Origin: Pontibacillus yanchengensis Y32
Lineage (GTDB): Bacteria > Bacillota > Bacilli > Bacillales > BH030062
Direction: 5' to 3'
Assembly (NCBI RefSeq): GCF_000770635.1
Contig: NZ_AVBF01000003.1
Span: 85,743 to 149,742 of the forward strand
DNA length: 64,000 nt
Shown in pieces: positions 16,428-24,558 of the stretch. How positions within the stretch are numbered: the stretch's first letter is position 1; the number at the start of each line of letters is the position of its first letter. The position numbers were made by a program, and so were the translations under genes. A model generated the notes under the pieces. It had not been told where the DNA came from. It did not search any database and saw only the letters and a list, made by a program, of their open reading frames with translations.

Positions 16428-16456
16428 ATAGTAAGGGTCAAGATAGCTTTTGTCAA
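16428..16456 (-). promoter_or_regulatory. Predicted SigA promoter of mgtE-yjbQ
   Basis: Minus strand TTGACA (16451-16456), 17-base spacer, TACTAT (16428-16433). The rest of the divergent gap (16457-16652) shows no other recognised element. Confidence 0.6.
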
Positions 16457-16652
16457 CGAATGTTCTCTACTTTTATCAAAGATTTAATTTTATCTTATAA
16501 TATAGGAAAGGAAATTCTTAAAAAATAGCATAGAATAGTGTACACTTTTCATTGTGCATACTTTAATATCGTATCCTATTAGGAAACGGATTGCTCCCTT
16601 TTGGTTACAAAGTAAATGGGAACACATCCTCTATAGAAGAAAGGGATCATCT

Positions 16653-17831
16653 ATGAACCAAAAAAATCAAGGCTTTAACATAGATTTTACGTTAATTTTT
16701 ATTATACTCTTATTAGCTGCTGTTAGCTTATTTTCACTCTATACAATTCAACCGACGTTACCTTCTAAATATGACGGGACAAACTTCTTAATGCAGCAAA
16801 CGCAATGGTACATACTCGGTACCATCGTAGTTATATCAGTGATGTTGATTGATTATGAACGTTTCCGCCAATTCGCGTGGGTTATTTATGGGTTAGGTGT
16901 CATGATGCTACTCATGCTTGAACTAAACATCCCTAGTTTTCTTGTCCATTCAAACAATGGTGCTACAAGTTGGTTTAAGTTGCCATTCGGAACAATCCAA
17001 CCGGGAGAATTTATGAAAGTGTTTCTTGTTATCATTCAAAGTCATTTAATTGCCCGACACCATGAAAAAAGACCAGATTATCAAAGCGTTAAATATGATT
17101 TATGGTTGTTAGCTAAGTTAATTGGTGTCGCCCTTCCTCCTATGGCACTCATTGCCAAACAGCCTGACCTTGGAACATTTCTTGTCATGGCTGCCATAAC
17201 AGGAGCCCTTATTCTCGTTTCCGGTGTCCGGTGGCGAATCTTATTAACTATTATTGGAATTATCGGTATTTCTGCTGCAGCATTCGTGACCATTTATCTA
17301 CTGTTTCCGCTTGCGATGGAGCAATTTTTAACAGAGTCTGATTTTGGTCACGTTACTGGTAGGTTTTATGGCTGGCTTCAGCCTGAAAAATATGAAGATT
17401 ACGGTTATCAGTTAACAAAAGCGATGATGGCAATTGGCTCGGGGCAATTACTTGGTAAAGGTGTAATGGGGATGCAATCGTTAAACATTCCTGAACGCCA
17501 TACGGATATGATTTTCACAGCTATTGCCGAACAATTTGGTTTTCTTGGAGCGAGTGTTGTTGTGACGTTGTTTTTCCTACTCATTTATCGTTTGATTTCT
17601 ACAGCGCTAGAGAGTAACGATCAATTCGGTAGCTACCTCTGCGTAGGGATAATTGGTTTATTCACCTACCAGATTTTCCAAAACATCGGCATGTCTATTC
17701 AATTGCTACCAATAACAGGACTTCCCCTCCCCTTTCTAAGTTACGGAGGAAGTTCCCTACTGACCTACATGCTTGCAATAGCGATTGTATTAAATGTCCG
17801 CTTCCGAACCAAAACCTATATGTTTGATTAA
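16653..17831 (+). CDS. FtsW/RodA/SpoVE family peptidoglycan polymerase, RodA-like
   Basis: A 392-residue SEDS glycosyltransferase with about ten membrane segments. Family signatures include the loop FGTIQPGEFMK near residue 115, KQPDLGTFLVM near 170 and the C-terminal LPFLSYGGSSLL. SEDS proteins polymerise lipid II into glycan strands together with a class B PBP. Length and the N-terminus fit RodA better than FtsW or SpoVE, but the assignment is not certain. The ATG at 16653 follows AAAGGGATC; the upstream in-frame start at 16554 adds residues that do not look like the family. Confidence 0.88.
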   Translation: MNQKNQGFNIDFTLIFIILLLAAVSLFSLYTIQPTLPSKYDGTNFLMQQTQWYILGTIVVISVMLIDYERFRQFAWVIYGLGVMMLLMLELNIPSFLVHSNNGATSWFKLPFGTIQPGEFMKVFLVIIQSHLIARHHEKRPDYQSVKYDLWLLAKLIGVALPPMALIAKQPDLGTFLVMAAITGALILVSGVRWRILLTIIGIIGISAAAFVTIYLLFPLAMEQFLTESDFGHVTGRFYGWLQPEKYEDYGYQLTKAMMAIGSGQLLGKGVMGMQSLNIPERHTDMIFTAIAEQFGFLGASVVVTLFFLLIYRLISTALESNDQFGSYLCVGIIGLFTYQIFQNIGMSIQLLPITGLPLPFLSYGGSSLLTYMLAIAIVLNVRFRTKTYMFD

Positions 17832-17833
17832 GG

Positions 17834-17873
17834 TAAAGGGTGGTTACGCTAAAATAGCGACCACCCTTTTTTG
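17834..17873 (+). terminator. Terminator of the RodA-like gene
   Basis: Stem AAAGGGTGGT/ACCACCCTTT, extended by inner CGCT/AGCG pairs and followed by TTTT. Confidence 0.85.
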
Positions 17874-17885
17874 AACAAGATTCTG

Positions 17886-17985
17886 TTGAAGGGGGTGGAA
17901 AATAACTCGCATTCCTGCGGACGAGCTGTTCCCCCACCCAACCCTGCCGATATGTTGTTATCGGAATCGACAATACGTAAGACAT
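17886..17985 (+). repeat. R2 hairpin element, internally deleted copy
   Basis: Starts with GGGGGTGGAAAATAACTCGC and closes with CCACCCAACCCTGCCGATATG. The central GC-rich part found in the other R2 copies is missing. It runs directly into the R3 copy at 17995, the same R2-R3 pairing seen in opposite orientation at 54410-54765. Confidence 0.7.
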
Positions 17986-17994
17986 CTTTTTTGA

Positions 17995-18173
17995 CGGACA
18001 TACAAGCTCTTATTTTCTGTAAAAACCCTCTTTTGAGGAGGCAAACGGACATATAGTATCTTATTTGGAATAAAACACACTACATTAAGGTGTTTTTGGC
18101 TAAATAGCGAACTGATTGTCCGTTTCGAATGCAAAGTAGCCTTCAAATCGAAGAATAAGAGACTGTATGTCCA
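17995..18173 (-). repeat. R3 element, 179 bp, copy 1
   Basis: Bounded by CGGACATA-type ends pointing inward, with further CGGACAT/ATGTCCG copies inside. Length equals that of the copies at 45851 (after removing an insertion) and 54410. In the 470-base gap between the RodA-like gene and prpE, the rest (18174-18305) shows only the prpE ribosome site. Confidence 0.78.
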
Positions 18174-18305
18174 TTTAGCATAGCATCACCTTGCGTCGTA
18201 AACATTGATGGAAAGAAAGTTCTGAAATAATGCTCACATAGAAGCATCTAACTGCCCCTGTTATAGGAACAAAATAAATTGATACTTAATGTAAGGAGGA
18301 GTCAC

Positions 18306-19049
18306 ATGAAAGTCGATATCATTGGTGATGTTCATGGTTGTTTTGATGAGTTGTTTGAATTATTTCAAAAGCTAGGCTATACAATTAATGATGGCGTGCC
18401 TGAGCATGAGGATGGGCGCACACCTATTTTTGTGGGGGATTTACCTGATCGAGGTCCAGAATCCTTAAAAGTCATTCATTTTGTATATGAGCTTGTCGTG
18501 AAACACCAAAAAGGTCACTATGTTCCAGGAAACCATGACAATAAATTGTACCGCTTCTTCAAAGGGAATAATGTCCAACAAAAGCATGGGTTAGAAACAA
18601 CTGTAGCTGAGTATGAGGCACTTCCAACTGATCAACAGGAGAAGGTTAAACAACGTTTTAAGGAGTTATATGAGCATTCTCCTTTATATCATGTACTTCC
18701 AGAAGCCAACCTAGTTGTAGCTCATGCTGGTATTCGTGAAGATATGATAGGACGAGACGATAAAAAAGTGCACACCTTCGTTCTATATGGAGATATAACT
18801 GGGGAGTTTCACGAAAATGGTATGCCTGTACGTCGTGATTGGGCAGCAGATTATGAAGGAAGTCGATGGATTGTTTATGGACATACACCAGTACGAAAAC
18901 CTCGCTTCAAAAATAAAACGGTCAATATTGATACTGGCTGTGTATTTGGCGGAGCCTTGTCGGCATTTCGTCTCCCGGAAGAAGAAATTGTGTCTGTTCC
19001 ATCAAAGCAACCTGAAGTACCAGAGAAGTTTCGAACATTTGATGATTAA
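18306..19049 (+). CDS. prpE: Bis(5'-nucleosyl)-tetraphosphatase PrpE
   Basis: A 247-residue calcineurin-type metallophosphatase with GDVHGC (7-12), GDLPDRGP near 52-59, GNHD near 82 and YGHTPV near 198. PrpE cleaves Ap4A asymmetrically and has been reported to dephosphorylate phosphotyrosine. In B. subtilis it influences spore germination. The ATG at 18306 follows AAGGAGGAG; the 27-base longer reading has no ribosome site. Confidence 0.9.
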   Translation: MKVDIIGDVHGCFDELFELFQKLGYTINDGVPEHEDGRTPIFVGDLPDRGPESLKVIHFVYELVVKHQKGHYVPGNHDNKLYRFFKGNNVQQKHGLETTVAEYEALPTDQQEKVKQRFKELYEHSPLYHVLPEANLVVAHAGIREDMIGRDDKKVHTFVLYGDITGEFHENGMPVRRDWAADYEGSRWIVYGHTPVRKPRFKNKTVNIDTGCVFGGALSAFRLPEEEIVSVPSKQPEVPEKFRTFDD

Positions 19050-19142
19050 GAACAAAAATTCAAGCAACTTGGTTACTACCTACCCCGCTCCTTTTTTCAA
19101 TTTTTCAAAGTCAGAGTCGCTCCAAAGCCTCGAAATAGAACT

Positions 19143-19176
19143 AAAAAAGCTGACCCATTAAAGAGTCAGCTTTTTT
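19143..19176. terminator. Bidirectional terminator between prpE and yjbO
   Basis: A perfect 12-bp stem AAAAAAGCTGAC/GTCAGCTTTTTT. Its right arm overlaps the last codons of yjbO. Confidence 0.88.
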
Positions 19177-20050
19177 CATGTGTAATAAGCCTTACCATAT
19201 CCTCAGGCATCTCTGCATTCACTACTATCTCTTCCCCACTCATTGGATGCGGAAAAACAAGAGACGTACAATGCAATGCCTGTCTATCAATCAAGCTACG
19301 CTCACCACCATATAAATGATCCCCAAGAAGAGGATGTCCTAGATAGCTAAAGTGAACACGGATTTGATGGGTGCGACCTGTTTCCAGACGAACATCTAAG
19401 AGTGTATAGTCTGGAGTCTCTACTTCTACTTGGTAATGAGTAATTGCTTCACGACCGTCAGGTGTTACCTGTCGTTCAATAAGGGAATCGTAATTTCTTC
19501 CTATCGGAGCAGCTATGGTTCCGTTTGAGTCCGCTATCCTTCCCGAAACGATGGCTTTATACGTACGTCGAATCTGTCCTTTTTCCTGCGTGGAGGACAA
19601 AATCGAGTGAGCCAGTCTATGCTTTGCGATTAAAACGATACCTGATGTATCGACGTCCAATCTAGTAACAATATGCACGGTATAAGATATGTTTTCTTTG
19701 TTGTAATAAGCAATAATTCGATTGGACAATGTATCCTCTAAATGATGGATAGAGGGAATGGTTGCAAGTCCTGCAGGTTTGTTTAATACCAACACATCCT
19801 CATCCTCATATAAAATAACGATTGGACGATCTACAGGATGCAGGTGTGGCCCCCGTTCTTCTGGTGGAAAATGAAGTTCCAACACATCACCCTCTGCTAG
19901 CTTAGCTTTGACACTAACGGGGTCGTCGTTTAAAAGAATTGCCCCCTCGAACTTCACCACTTTTACCATGCTACGAGAAAATGCTCGCACGCTGTGAAGA
20001 TAGTTACGTACGAGCATCCCTTCTTGCTGTTTGGTAATGGTCCACTTCAC
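19166..20050 (-). CDS. yjbO: RluA-family 23S rRNA pseudouridine synthase YjbO
   Basis: A 294-residue pseudouridine synthase. An N-terminal S4-like part (residues about 12-70) precedes the catalytic domain; the catalytic Asp is in TRLDVDTSG near residue 130, and GRTHQIRVH near 225 is the RluA signature. It probably modifies uridines in 23S rRNA (RluD-like). The start is GTG at 20050. It lies 21 bases downstream of nadK, in the order relQ-nadK-yjbO known from Bacillus. Confidence 0.9.
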   Translation of the reverse strand: MKWTITKQQEGMLVRNYLHSVRAFSRSMVKVVKFEGAILLNDDPVSVKAKLAEGDVLELHFPPEERGPHLHPVDRPIVILYEDEDVLVLNKPAGLATIPSIHHLEDTLSNRIIAYYNKENISYTVHIVTRLDVDTSGIVLIAKHRLAHSILSSTQEKGQIRRTYKAIVSGRIADSNGTIAAPIGRNYDSLIERQVTPDGREAITHYQVEVETPDYTLLDVRLETGRTHQIRVHFSYLGHPLLGDHLYGGERSLIDRQALHCTSLVFPHPMSGEEIVVNAEMPEDMVRLITHEKS

Positions 20051-20071
20051 GTTCAGTGCACCTCGCTTCTC

Positions 20072-20872
20072 TTATTCATCATCTGCAACGAAAGAATCAT
20101 GTACTCGCTTCCAGAATGGGAATGGTCGAAAACGTGCAAAGCGGACTTTTTCTTTCGCCACACGACACTGAATGGATTTTACATCAGCATAGCGCCGTGT
20201 TATATGATCAAGTGTTATTAAAAAGCTCTTTTCATGCTTAGGCTTTAGCATACATGTATGATGTTTCGGTAAAATCAATGGGGATCCAATCGTACGGAAG
20301 ACACGGTTGTTAATGGACGCCATCTCTGCAATTTGAATCGCTTCAAGTGAAGGGTGAATGATTGCTCCACCTAAAGCTTTATTATAGGCGGTACTTCCAG
20401 AAGGGGTCGATATACATAACCCATCTCCGCGGAACGTTTCAAAATGCTCACCTTTTATCTCCACATCCAAAACAACGGATCCTTCTGCCGTTTTTACGGA
20501 GCATTCGTTCAATGCAAGGAAGCGATCCTCAGGTTCGTCCCCTTTTGGACGTATTGTAATTTCTAATAATGGATATTCGACTACTTGAAATGGTGTACGA
20601 GCCACTTCAATAATTAACTTTTCGAGTTCCTTTGGCATCCAATCTGCATAAAAGCCCAGATGACCAGTATGTACTCCAATAAATGCTGTCTTATCAAGGC
20701 GATGGATGTACGTGTGGAACGCTTCTAAGAGCGTTCCATCCCCACCGATTGAAATAACTAAATCAGGTTCTTCCTCATCTATGACAAGGTTGAATTCGGT
20801 TAAATAATTTTTCATTTTAGCTAGAATTTCATCGGAGACAGAATCGCCTTTTGAAGTAAGCGCAAACTTCAT
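20072..20872 (-). CDS. nadK: NAD kinase
   Basis: A 266-residue ATP-NAD kinase (PpnK/NadF) that makes NADP+. Key motifs are [10 protein letters not shown] (catalytic Asp, near residues 43-52), NECSVK near 120 and GSTAYNKA near 157. RBS GGGAGG precedes the ATG. Middle gene of the relQ-nadK-yjbO operon. Confidence 0.95.
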   Translation of the reverse strand: MKFALTSKGDSVSDEILAKMKNYLTEFNLVIDEEEPDLVISIGGDGTLLEAFHTYIHRLDKTAFIGVHTGHLGFYADWMPKELEKLIIEVARTPFQVVEYPLLEITIRPKGDEPEDRFLALNECSVKTAEGSVVLDVEIKGEHFETFRGDGLCISTPSGSTAYNKALGGAIIHPSLEAIQIAEMASINNRVFRTIGSPLILPKHHTCMLKPKHEKSFLITLDHITRRYADVKSIQCRVAKEKVRFARFRPFPFWKRVHDSFVADDE

Positions 20873-20900
20873 AATAGAAGAAACCTCCCTTATTTACACA

Positions 20901-21536
20901 TTAGGATTTGTCAGTTGGCTCATTATCATTCTTTTTCCTGAAAATGGCTTGTGCTTCTTGAATTTCATTGCGTATCTTGGACATCTCTTCATCTAATTGA
21001 AAGGCAGCTTCAGCTGCTTTCTTCAAGCGCGCTTTCACCTCAATTGGAATCTGTCCACTATACTTATAGTTTAAAGAATGCTCATTTGTCGCCCAGAAAT
21101 TCATGGCGAGCGTACGAATCTGAATTTCAGCTAGCAATTTCTTTTCTCCCTGAATTGTTTCTACAGGATATTCAATAATAACATGATAGGAGCGGTAACC
21201 GCTTTCTTTCTTTTTGCTAATATAATCTTTTTCTTCAATAATATCAAAGTCTTTGCGCTGTCGAAGCATACCTACTACAGTATAGATGTCATCGACAAAT
21301 TGGCAAACGACTCGAAGACCAGCAATATCTTGTATTTCATCTTCAAGGTCTGGATAAGCAATATTTCTTTCTCTTGCTTTTGCTAATATACTCTGTATCG
21401 GTTTGACCCGACCTGTAACAAATTCAATAGGGGAATGCGTGGAACCATATTCATACTGGGCTCTCATCCCCTTTAATTTCACCTTTAATTCATCAACAGC
21501 TTGATTATAAGGTGCCAAAAACATTTCCCAATTCAT
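20901..21536 (-). CDS. relQ: Small alarmone synthetase RelQ (YjbM)
   Basis: A 211-residue (p)ppGpp synthetase without the hydrolase domain. The RelA_SpoT synthetase core includes FVTGRVKPIQSIL, IQDIAGLRVVCQFVDDIY, GYRSYH and EIQIRTLAMNFW. RelQ enzymes form tetramers activated by pppGpp. The ATG at 21536 has AAAGGTGG nine bases upstream and aligns with the B. subtilis protein, also 211 residues; a longer reading from GTG 21590 lacks a ribosome site. Confidence 0.93.
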   Translation of the reverse strand: MNWEMFLAPYNQAVDELKVKLKGMRAQYEYGSTHSPIEFVTGRVKPIQSILAKARERNIAYPDLEDEIQDIAGLRVVCQFVDDIYTVVGMLRQRKDFDIIEEKDYISKKKESGYRSYHVIIEYPVETIQGEKKLLAEIQIRTLAMNFWATNEHSLNYKYSGQIPIEVKARLKKAAEAAFQLDEEMSKIRNEIQEAQAIFRKKNDNEPTDKS

Positions 21537-21707
21537 ACTATCAAGCACCACCTTTAAACGTAACAACAGCGATTCATCAAGTTGTTTCACATGATGAATA
21601 CTGCGTTTTTATTGTATCATAAAATAGGGAAATGGATAATGATTGCAATCTTCACAAATGTCATCAATAATAAAAACGACCCATTTTAGATGGATGGAGG
21701 TATAAAA

Positions 21708-22280
21708 ATGTCTCAAGAGATTGAAATAGAATTTAAGAATTTACTAGAAGAACATGAATATGAACAACTTGCTCAAAACTTACCTTTCCAAAAGGAACAA
21801 CGTTTTAGTCAAACGAACTATTATTTTGAAACAGATTCATTTGATTTACGGGAACAAAAATGTGCCCTTCGGATTCGTAAAAAGAAGGACACATGGACGG
21901 CAACATTAAAAGAACCGCATCCCGAAGGCCTTCTTGAAACTCACGATACGTTAACGGAAGAAGAAGCACAGGAATGGATGAATAATGAACCGGCTCCTGC
22001 TCCAAATATTAAAGAACGACTAGCTAATCTTGGAATTGTATTTTCCTCAATTCAATTCAAAGGTGCTTTGACGACAGAACGCATGGAGTCAGAATACAAG
22101 GATACACTTATTGTATTGGACCGCAGTCACTACAACAATGTGACGGACTATGAGTTTGAGTTAGAAGCTAAGGAAAAACAACATGGACAAGCTGTATTCA
22201 ATGAAATACTTCGTCAATTTGATATCCCAGTACGTGAGACTCCTAATAAAATTAAACGATTCTTCCAATCTGTAACATAA
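21708..22280 (+). CDS. yjbK: CYTH-domain triphosphate tunnel protein YjbK
   Basis: A 190-residue CYTH protein with the diagnostic ExExK motif in EIEIEFK at residues 4-10 and alternating charged strands such as ALRIRKK and TATLKEP. Triphosphate tunnel enzymes hydrolyse inorganic triphosphate or related substrates; the activity of YjbK is not firmly assigned. The ATG at 21708 follows GGAGG by six bases. It is divergent from relQ. Confidence 0.9.
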   Translation: MSQEIEIEFKNLLEEHEYEQLAQNLPFQKEQRFSQTNYYFETDSFDLREQKCALRIRKKKDTWTATLKEPHPEGLLETHDTLTEEEAQEWMNNEPAPAPNIKERLANLGIVFSSIQFKGALTTERMESEYKDTLIVLDRSHYNNVTDYEFELEAKEKQHGQAVFNEILRQFDIPVRETPNKIKRFFQSVT

Positions 22281-22332
22281 ACAGATTTGTTGAGTTTTGG
22301 AAGCTAGCGTTGCTACAATAAGAAAAAGAAAC

Positions 22333-22397
22333 ATGATGAAAGCCTATTGGAAAGGTATCGTATTCGACAAGCATACCTTTGTCAACGCTTTCATCAT
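22333..22397 (+). other. 65-base two-step hairpin in the yjbI leader
   Basis: Outer arms ATGATGAAAGC (22333-22343) and GCTTTCATCAT (22387-22397) pair perfectly; inner arms AAAGGTAT and ATACCTTT pair inside them. No T run follows, so it is not a standard terminator. It ends 57 bases before the yjbI ATG. Confidence 0.7.
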
Positions 22398-22454
22398 GGC
22401 CTGAATTTACGCTTTTGTCTTATAACAGATAAAGTTAACGAGAGAGTGTTAAGT

Positions 22455-22859
22455 ATGACAAATTATGAAGGAACGGTTTATGATGCAATTGGTGGCTCAG
22501 CTACCATTCACCTTTTGGTTGAAGCGTTTTATGAACGTGTGGGAAAACACCCAGATTTAGCTCCTATCTTCCCAGACGATTTAACAGAAACTGCTCGTAA
22601 ACAAAAACAATTTCTATCTCAATTCTTAGGTGGTCCTGCGTATTATACAGAGGAGCATGGACATCCTATGCTAAGAGCTAGACATTTACCGTTTGAAATC
22701 ACCCCTACTCGTAAAGACGCCTGGCTCTCATGTATGAGGGAAGCGTTAGAGGAAGCTGGGGTAGAAGAGCCATATCGAAGTGCCATTTTTGAACGATTAA
22801 CTTATACAGCACATCACATGATGAACACACCAGAAGATAGGAAAGGAGAATCCACGTGA
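22455..22859 (+). CDS. yjbI: Truncated haemoglobin YjbI (group II)
   Basis: A 134-residue group II truncated globin: [21 protein letters not shown] at the start, [25 protein letters not shown] with the proximal His region, and W near residue 90 (DAWLSCM). These proteins bind O2 or NO, and in S. aureus and Bacillus a globin is encoded beside yjbH. The ATG at 22455 gives the usual length (B. subtilis 132). Its stop overlaps the spxH start by four bases. Confidence 0.9.
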   Translation: MTNYEGTVYDAIGGSATIHLLVEAFYERVGKHPDLAPIFPDDLTETARKQKQFLSQFLGGPAYYTEEHGHPMLRARHLPFEITPTRKDAWLSCMREALEEAGVEEPYRSAIFERLTYTAHHMMNTPEDRKGEST

Positions 22860-23746
22860 GCTGGCAAATGACTGGGGAATCAAACAACACGAAACCATCA
22901 ACATCCCAGTTTGGTTTTTTCGACCTATTAAAAAAACCAGTTGAGATTTATGTATTCATCGATCCCTTATGTCCTGAATGCTGGTCTTTAGAGCCATATA
23001 TCAAAAAGCTTACGATTGAGTACGGGAGATACTTTACAATCCGACCAATCATTAGTGGAAAATTAACTTCCTTAAACTCAGAATCTTTCCAGAAACCAGA
23101 GGACTTGGCTAAAGGCTGGGAAAAAGTAGCTTCCCGAACTGGTATGAGTTGTGATGGTGATTTGTGGTTAGAAAATCCTGTCTCATCTCCTTGGCTCGCC
23201 GCATTGGCAATCAAAGCTGCAGAATTACAAGGTCGAAAAGCTGGGATGAGATTCTTACGCAAACTACAGGAATATTTATTCTTAAATAAACAAAACATCT
23301 CGAATGAGGATGTTCTCATTTCCTGCGCAAAAGATGTTAAGCTGGATGTTGAAGAATTCAAACGTGATTTACATTCTGATTCTGCTAAACGCGCTTTACA
23401 ATGTGACTTAAAGCTGACTCGAGAAATGGAAGTAGATCAAATACCAGCAATAGTTCTATTTAACCAAGAGGAAGAAGAAGAAGGTATTAAAATAACTGGA
23501 CTTTATCCTTATCCAATATATGTAGAAGTACTGCAAGAAATGTTGCAGAAAAGGCCTTCTCCTGCTTCCAAACCAGATATCGAAGAGTTTTTAAAACACT
23601 ACGGACTTGTAGCAAGTCGCGAGATTTCTGAAGTGTATGACTGGTCTGAAGCTAAAACAAAATGTGAAATGAAGAAGCTTCTTCTCAAACAAAAAGTAGA
23701 ACAACACCCTGCTAAGTATGACATGTTTTGGCGTTATATTGATTAG
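22856..23746 (+). CDS. spxH: ClpXP adaptor protein SpxH (YjbH)
   Basis: A 296-residue DsbA-like thioredoxin-fold adaptor that presents Spx to ClpXP for degradation. The CPEC active-site motif is at residues 39-42 ([10 protein letters not shown]) and the family string [13 protein letters not shown] follows near 87. The start is GTG at 22856, five bases after GAAAGGAGAA. Its client Spx is encoded at 31574-31969 in this window. Confidence 0.94.
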   Translation: MSWQMTGESNNTKPSTSQFGFFDLLKKPVEIYVFIDPLCPECWSLEPYIKKLTIEYGRYFTIRPIISGKLTSLNSESFQKPEDLAKGWEKVASRTGMSCDGDLWLENPVSSPWLAALAIKAAELQGRKAGMRFLRKLQEYLFLNKQNISNEDVLISCAKDVKLDVEEFKRDLHSDSAKRALQCDLKLTREMEVDQIPAIVLFNQEEEEEGIKITGLYPYPIYVEVLQEMLQKRPSPASKPDIEEFLKHYGLVASREISEVYDWSEAKTKCEMKKLLLKQKVEQHPAKYDMFWRYID

Positions 23747-23785
23747 TATATTAAACCGGAATTATTAACAAAATAAGTACAAGTC

Positions 23786-23820
23786 GGGCTACTCTTCATT
23801 AGAGTAGCCCCTCTTTTATT
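23786..23820 (+). terminator. Terminator of yjbI-spxH
   Basis: A perfect 10-bp stem GGGCTACTCT/AGAGTAGCCC followed by CTCTTTT. Confidence 0.85.
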
Positions 23821-23882
23821 GAAGTCATATGTAACTTGCTCTAAAGATTATGTTTTCGCTTTGAAGTGTGTAGATCATTAAG

Positions 23883-23998
23883 AAAAAAGCCAGGCTAACG
23901 ATCGCCTGGCATTACTATGTCTATATCATTAGACAAAGGGGGATGGGAGAAAGTATCACAGCCTAAACAAAGGGGTGTTATAGTATGTGATTCATTTC
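23883..23998 (-). ncRNA. roxS: Small regulatory RNA RoxS (RsaE)
   Basis: Read on the minus strand this roughly 116-base transcript carries two unpaired C-rich seed motifs, CACCCCTTTGTTTAG and TCTCCCATCCCCCTTTGTC, which are the hallmark of RoxS/RsaE. It ends with a GCCAGGC/GCCTGGC terminator and a T run. Length (about 115 bases) and location between spxH and pepF match B. subtilis and S. aureus. RoxS base-pairs with the ribosome sites of mRNAs for central metabolism and NADH-producing enzymes. The 5' end is inferred from the promoter. Confidence 0.88.
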
Positions 23999-24001
23999 AC
24001 A
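23986..24001. promoter_or_regulatory. Rex-type operator over the roxS start site
   Basis: TGTGA-N6-TCACA with outer ATGTGA/TCACAT symmetry overlaps the predicted roxS +1. Rex, the NAD+/NADH sensor, is reported to repress roxS in B. subtilis through such a site. An Fnr/Crp site has similar form, but the position just past the -10 box favours a repressor. Confidence 0.72.
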
Positions 24002-24006
24002 TGTAA

Positions 24007-24036
24007 ACTATATCATGAGACATTTACTTAATACAA
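24007..24036 (-). promoter_or_regulatory. Predicted SigA promoter of roxS
   Basis: Minus strand TTGTAT (24031-24036), 18-base spacer, TATAGT (24007-24012), placing the start near 24000, at the Rex-type box. Confidence 0.65.
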
Positions 24037-24287
24037 TCCTTTTAGCCTATTGTCACAAAAGGTTCACGAATATGCTTGTAAAGATTAGGCCAACCCTTGC
24101 ATAAACTAGTTGTAAAGTTGAACGATACTCTCCTGAATCTCTCCAAACATACTTAAGCAAGAAGAACGAATAATTAACATTCTCCTATCAAAGAATTGCT
24201 TCTGTCATACTAGAGGATTGGTGCTGGAGATAGACATCTATCATCTTTATCTAATACTTTTTATCCTTAAGGAAAAGGAGTGGCGCT

Positions 24288-24461
24288 ATGCGTTATCTAC
24301 CATTGTTTTGGGTGATTGTCACTATCATTGCACTTGGATTTAACTTACTAGGATTGATGAAGCTAGTTCCTCTTCTCCTATCGATGCCCTTATTGTTCAT
24401 ATCCATTTATTTCACTATCTTTAGCTTTACACACCGACGCTCCTTTAAAGGGTTACGATAA
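24288..24461 (+). CDS. 57-residue membrane protein, YizD-like by position
   Basis: The frame from ATG 24288 to TAA 24461 encodes a peptide with two hydrophobic segments (residues 5-23 and 27-46) and a basic end FTHRRSFKGLR. AAAAGGAG lies seven bases upstream of the ATG, and a terminator follows. B. subtilis has the small gene yizD at the same place between yjbH and pepF; the equivalence is by position and size only. Confidence 0.7.
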   Translation: MRYLPLFWVIVTIIALGFNLLGLMKLVPLLLSMPLLFISIYFTIFSFTHRRSFKGLR

Positions 24462-24507
24462 GGTAGATCGTTGCTGTTGTACGGGAATGTGACACTTAAT
24501 ACCATGT

Positions 24508-24549
24508 AAAAGCTCCTCCCCCCTTTTAACAGGAGGTAGGAGCTTTTTG
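24508..24549 (+). terminator. Terminator between the YizD-like gene and pepF
   Basis: Stem AAAAGCTCCT/AGGAGCTTTTT with a short loop containing a second C-run/G-run pairing; it can also serve the convergent pepF transcript. Confidence 0.75.
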
Positions 24550-24558
24550 TTTAAGCTT

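Noticed and set aside
16402..16652. M-box Mg2+ riboswitch in the mgtE leader
   Set aside because: The distance fits, but I could not find the conserved core; only a promoter is visible.
17695..18146. Short frames over the R2/R3 copies after the RodA-like gene
   Set aside because: They follow repeat sequence and recur only as shadows in other copies.
23986..24001. Fnr/Crp site activating a plus-strand gene
   Set aside because: No plus-strand promoter at a suitable distance and no gene nearby; position over the roxS start fits a Rex operator better.
24075..24107. 10-codon plus-strand frame upstream of the YizD-like gene
   Set aside because: No ribosome site and too short to support.
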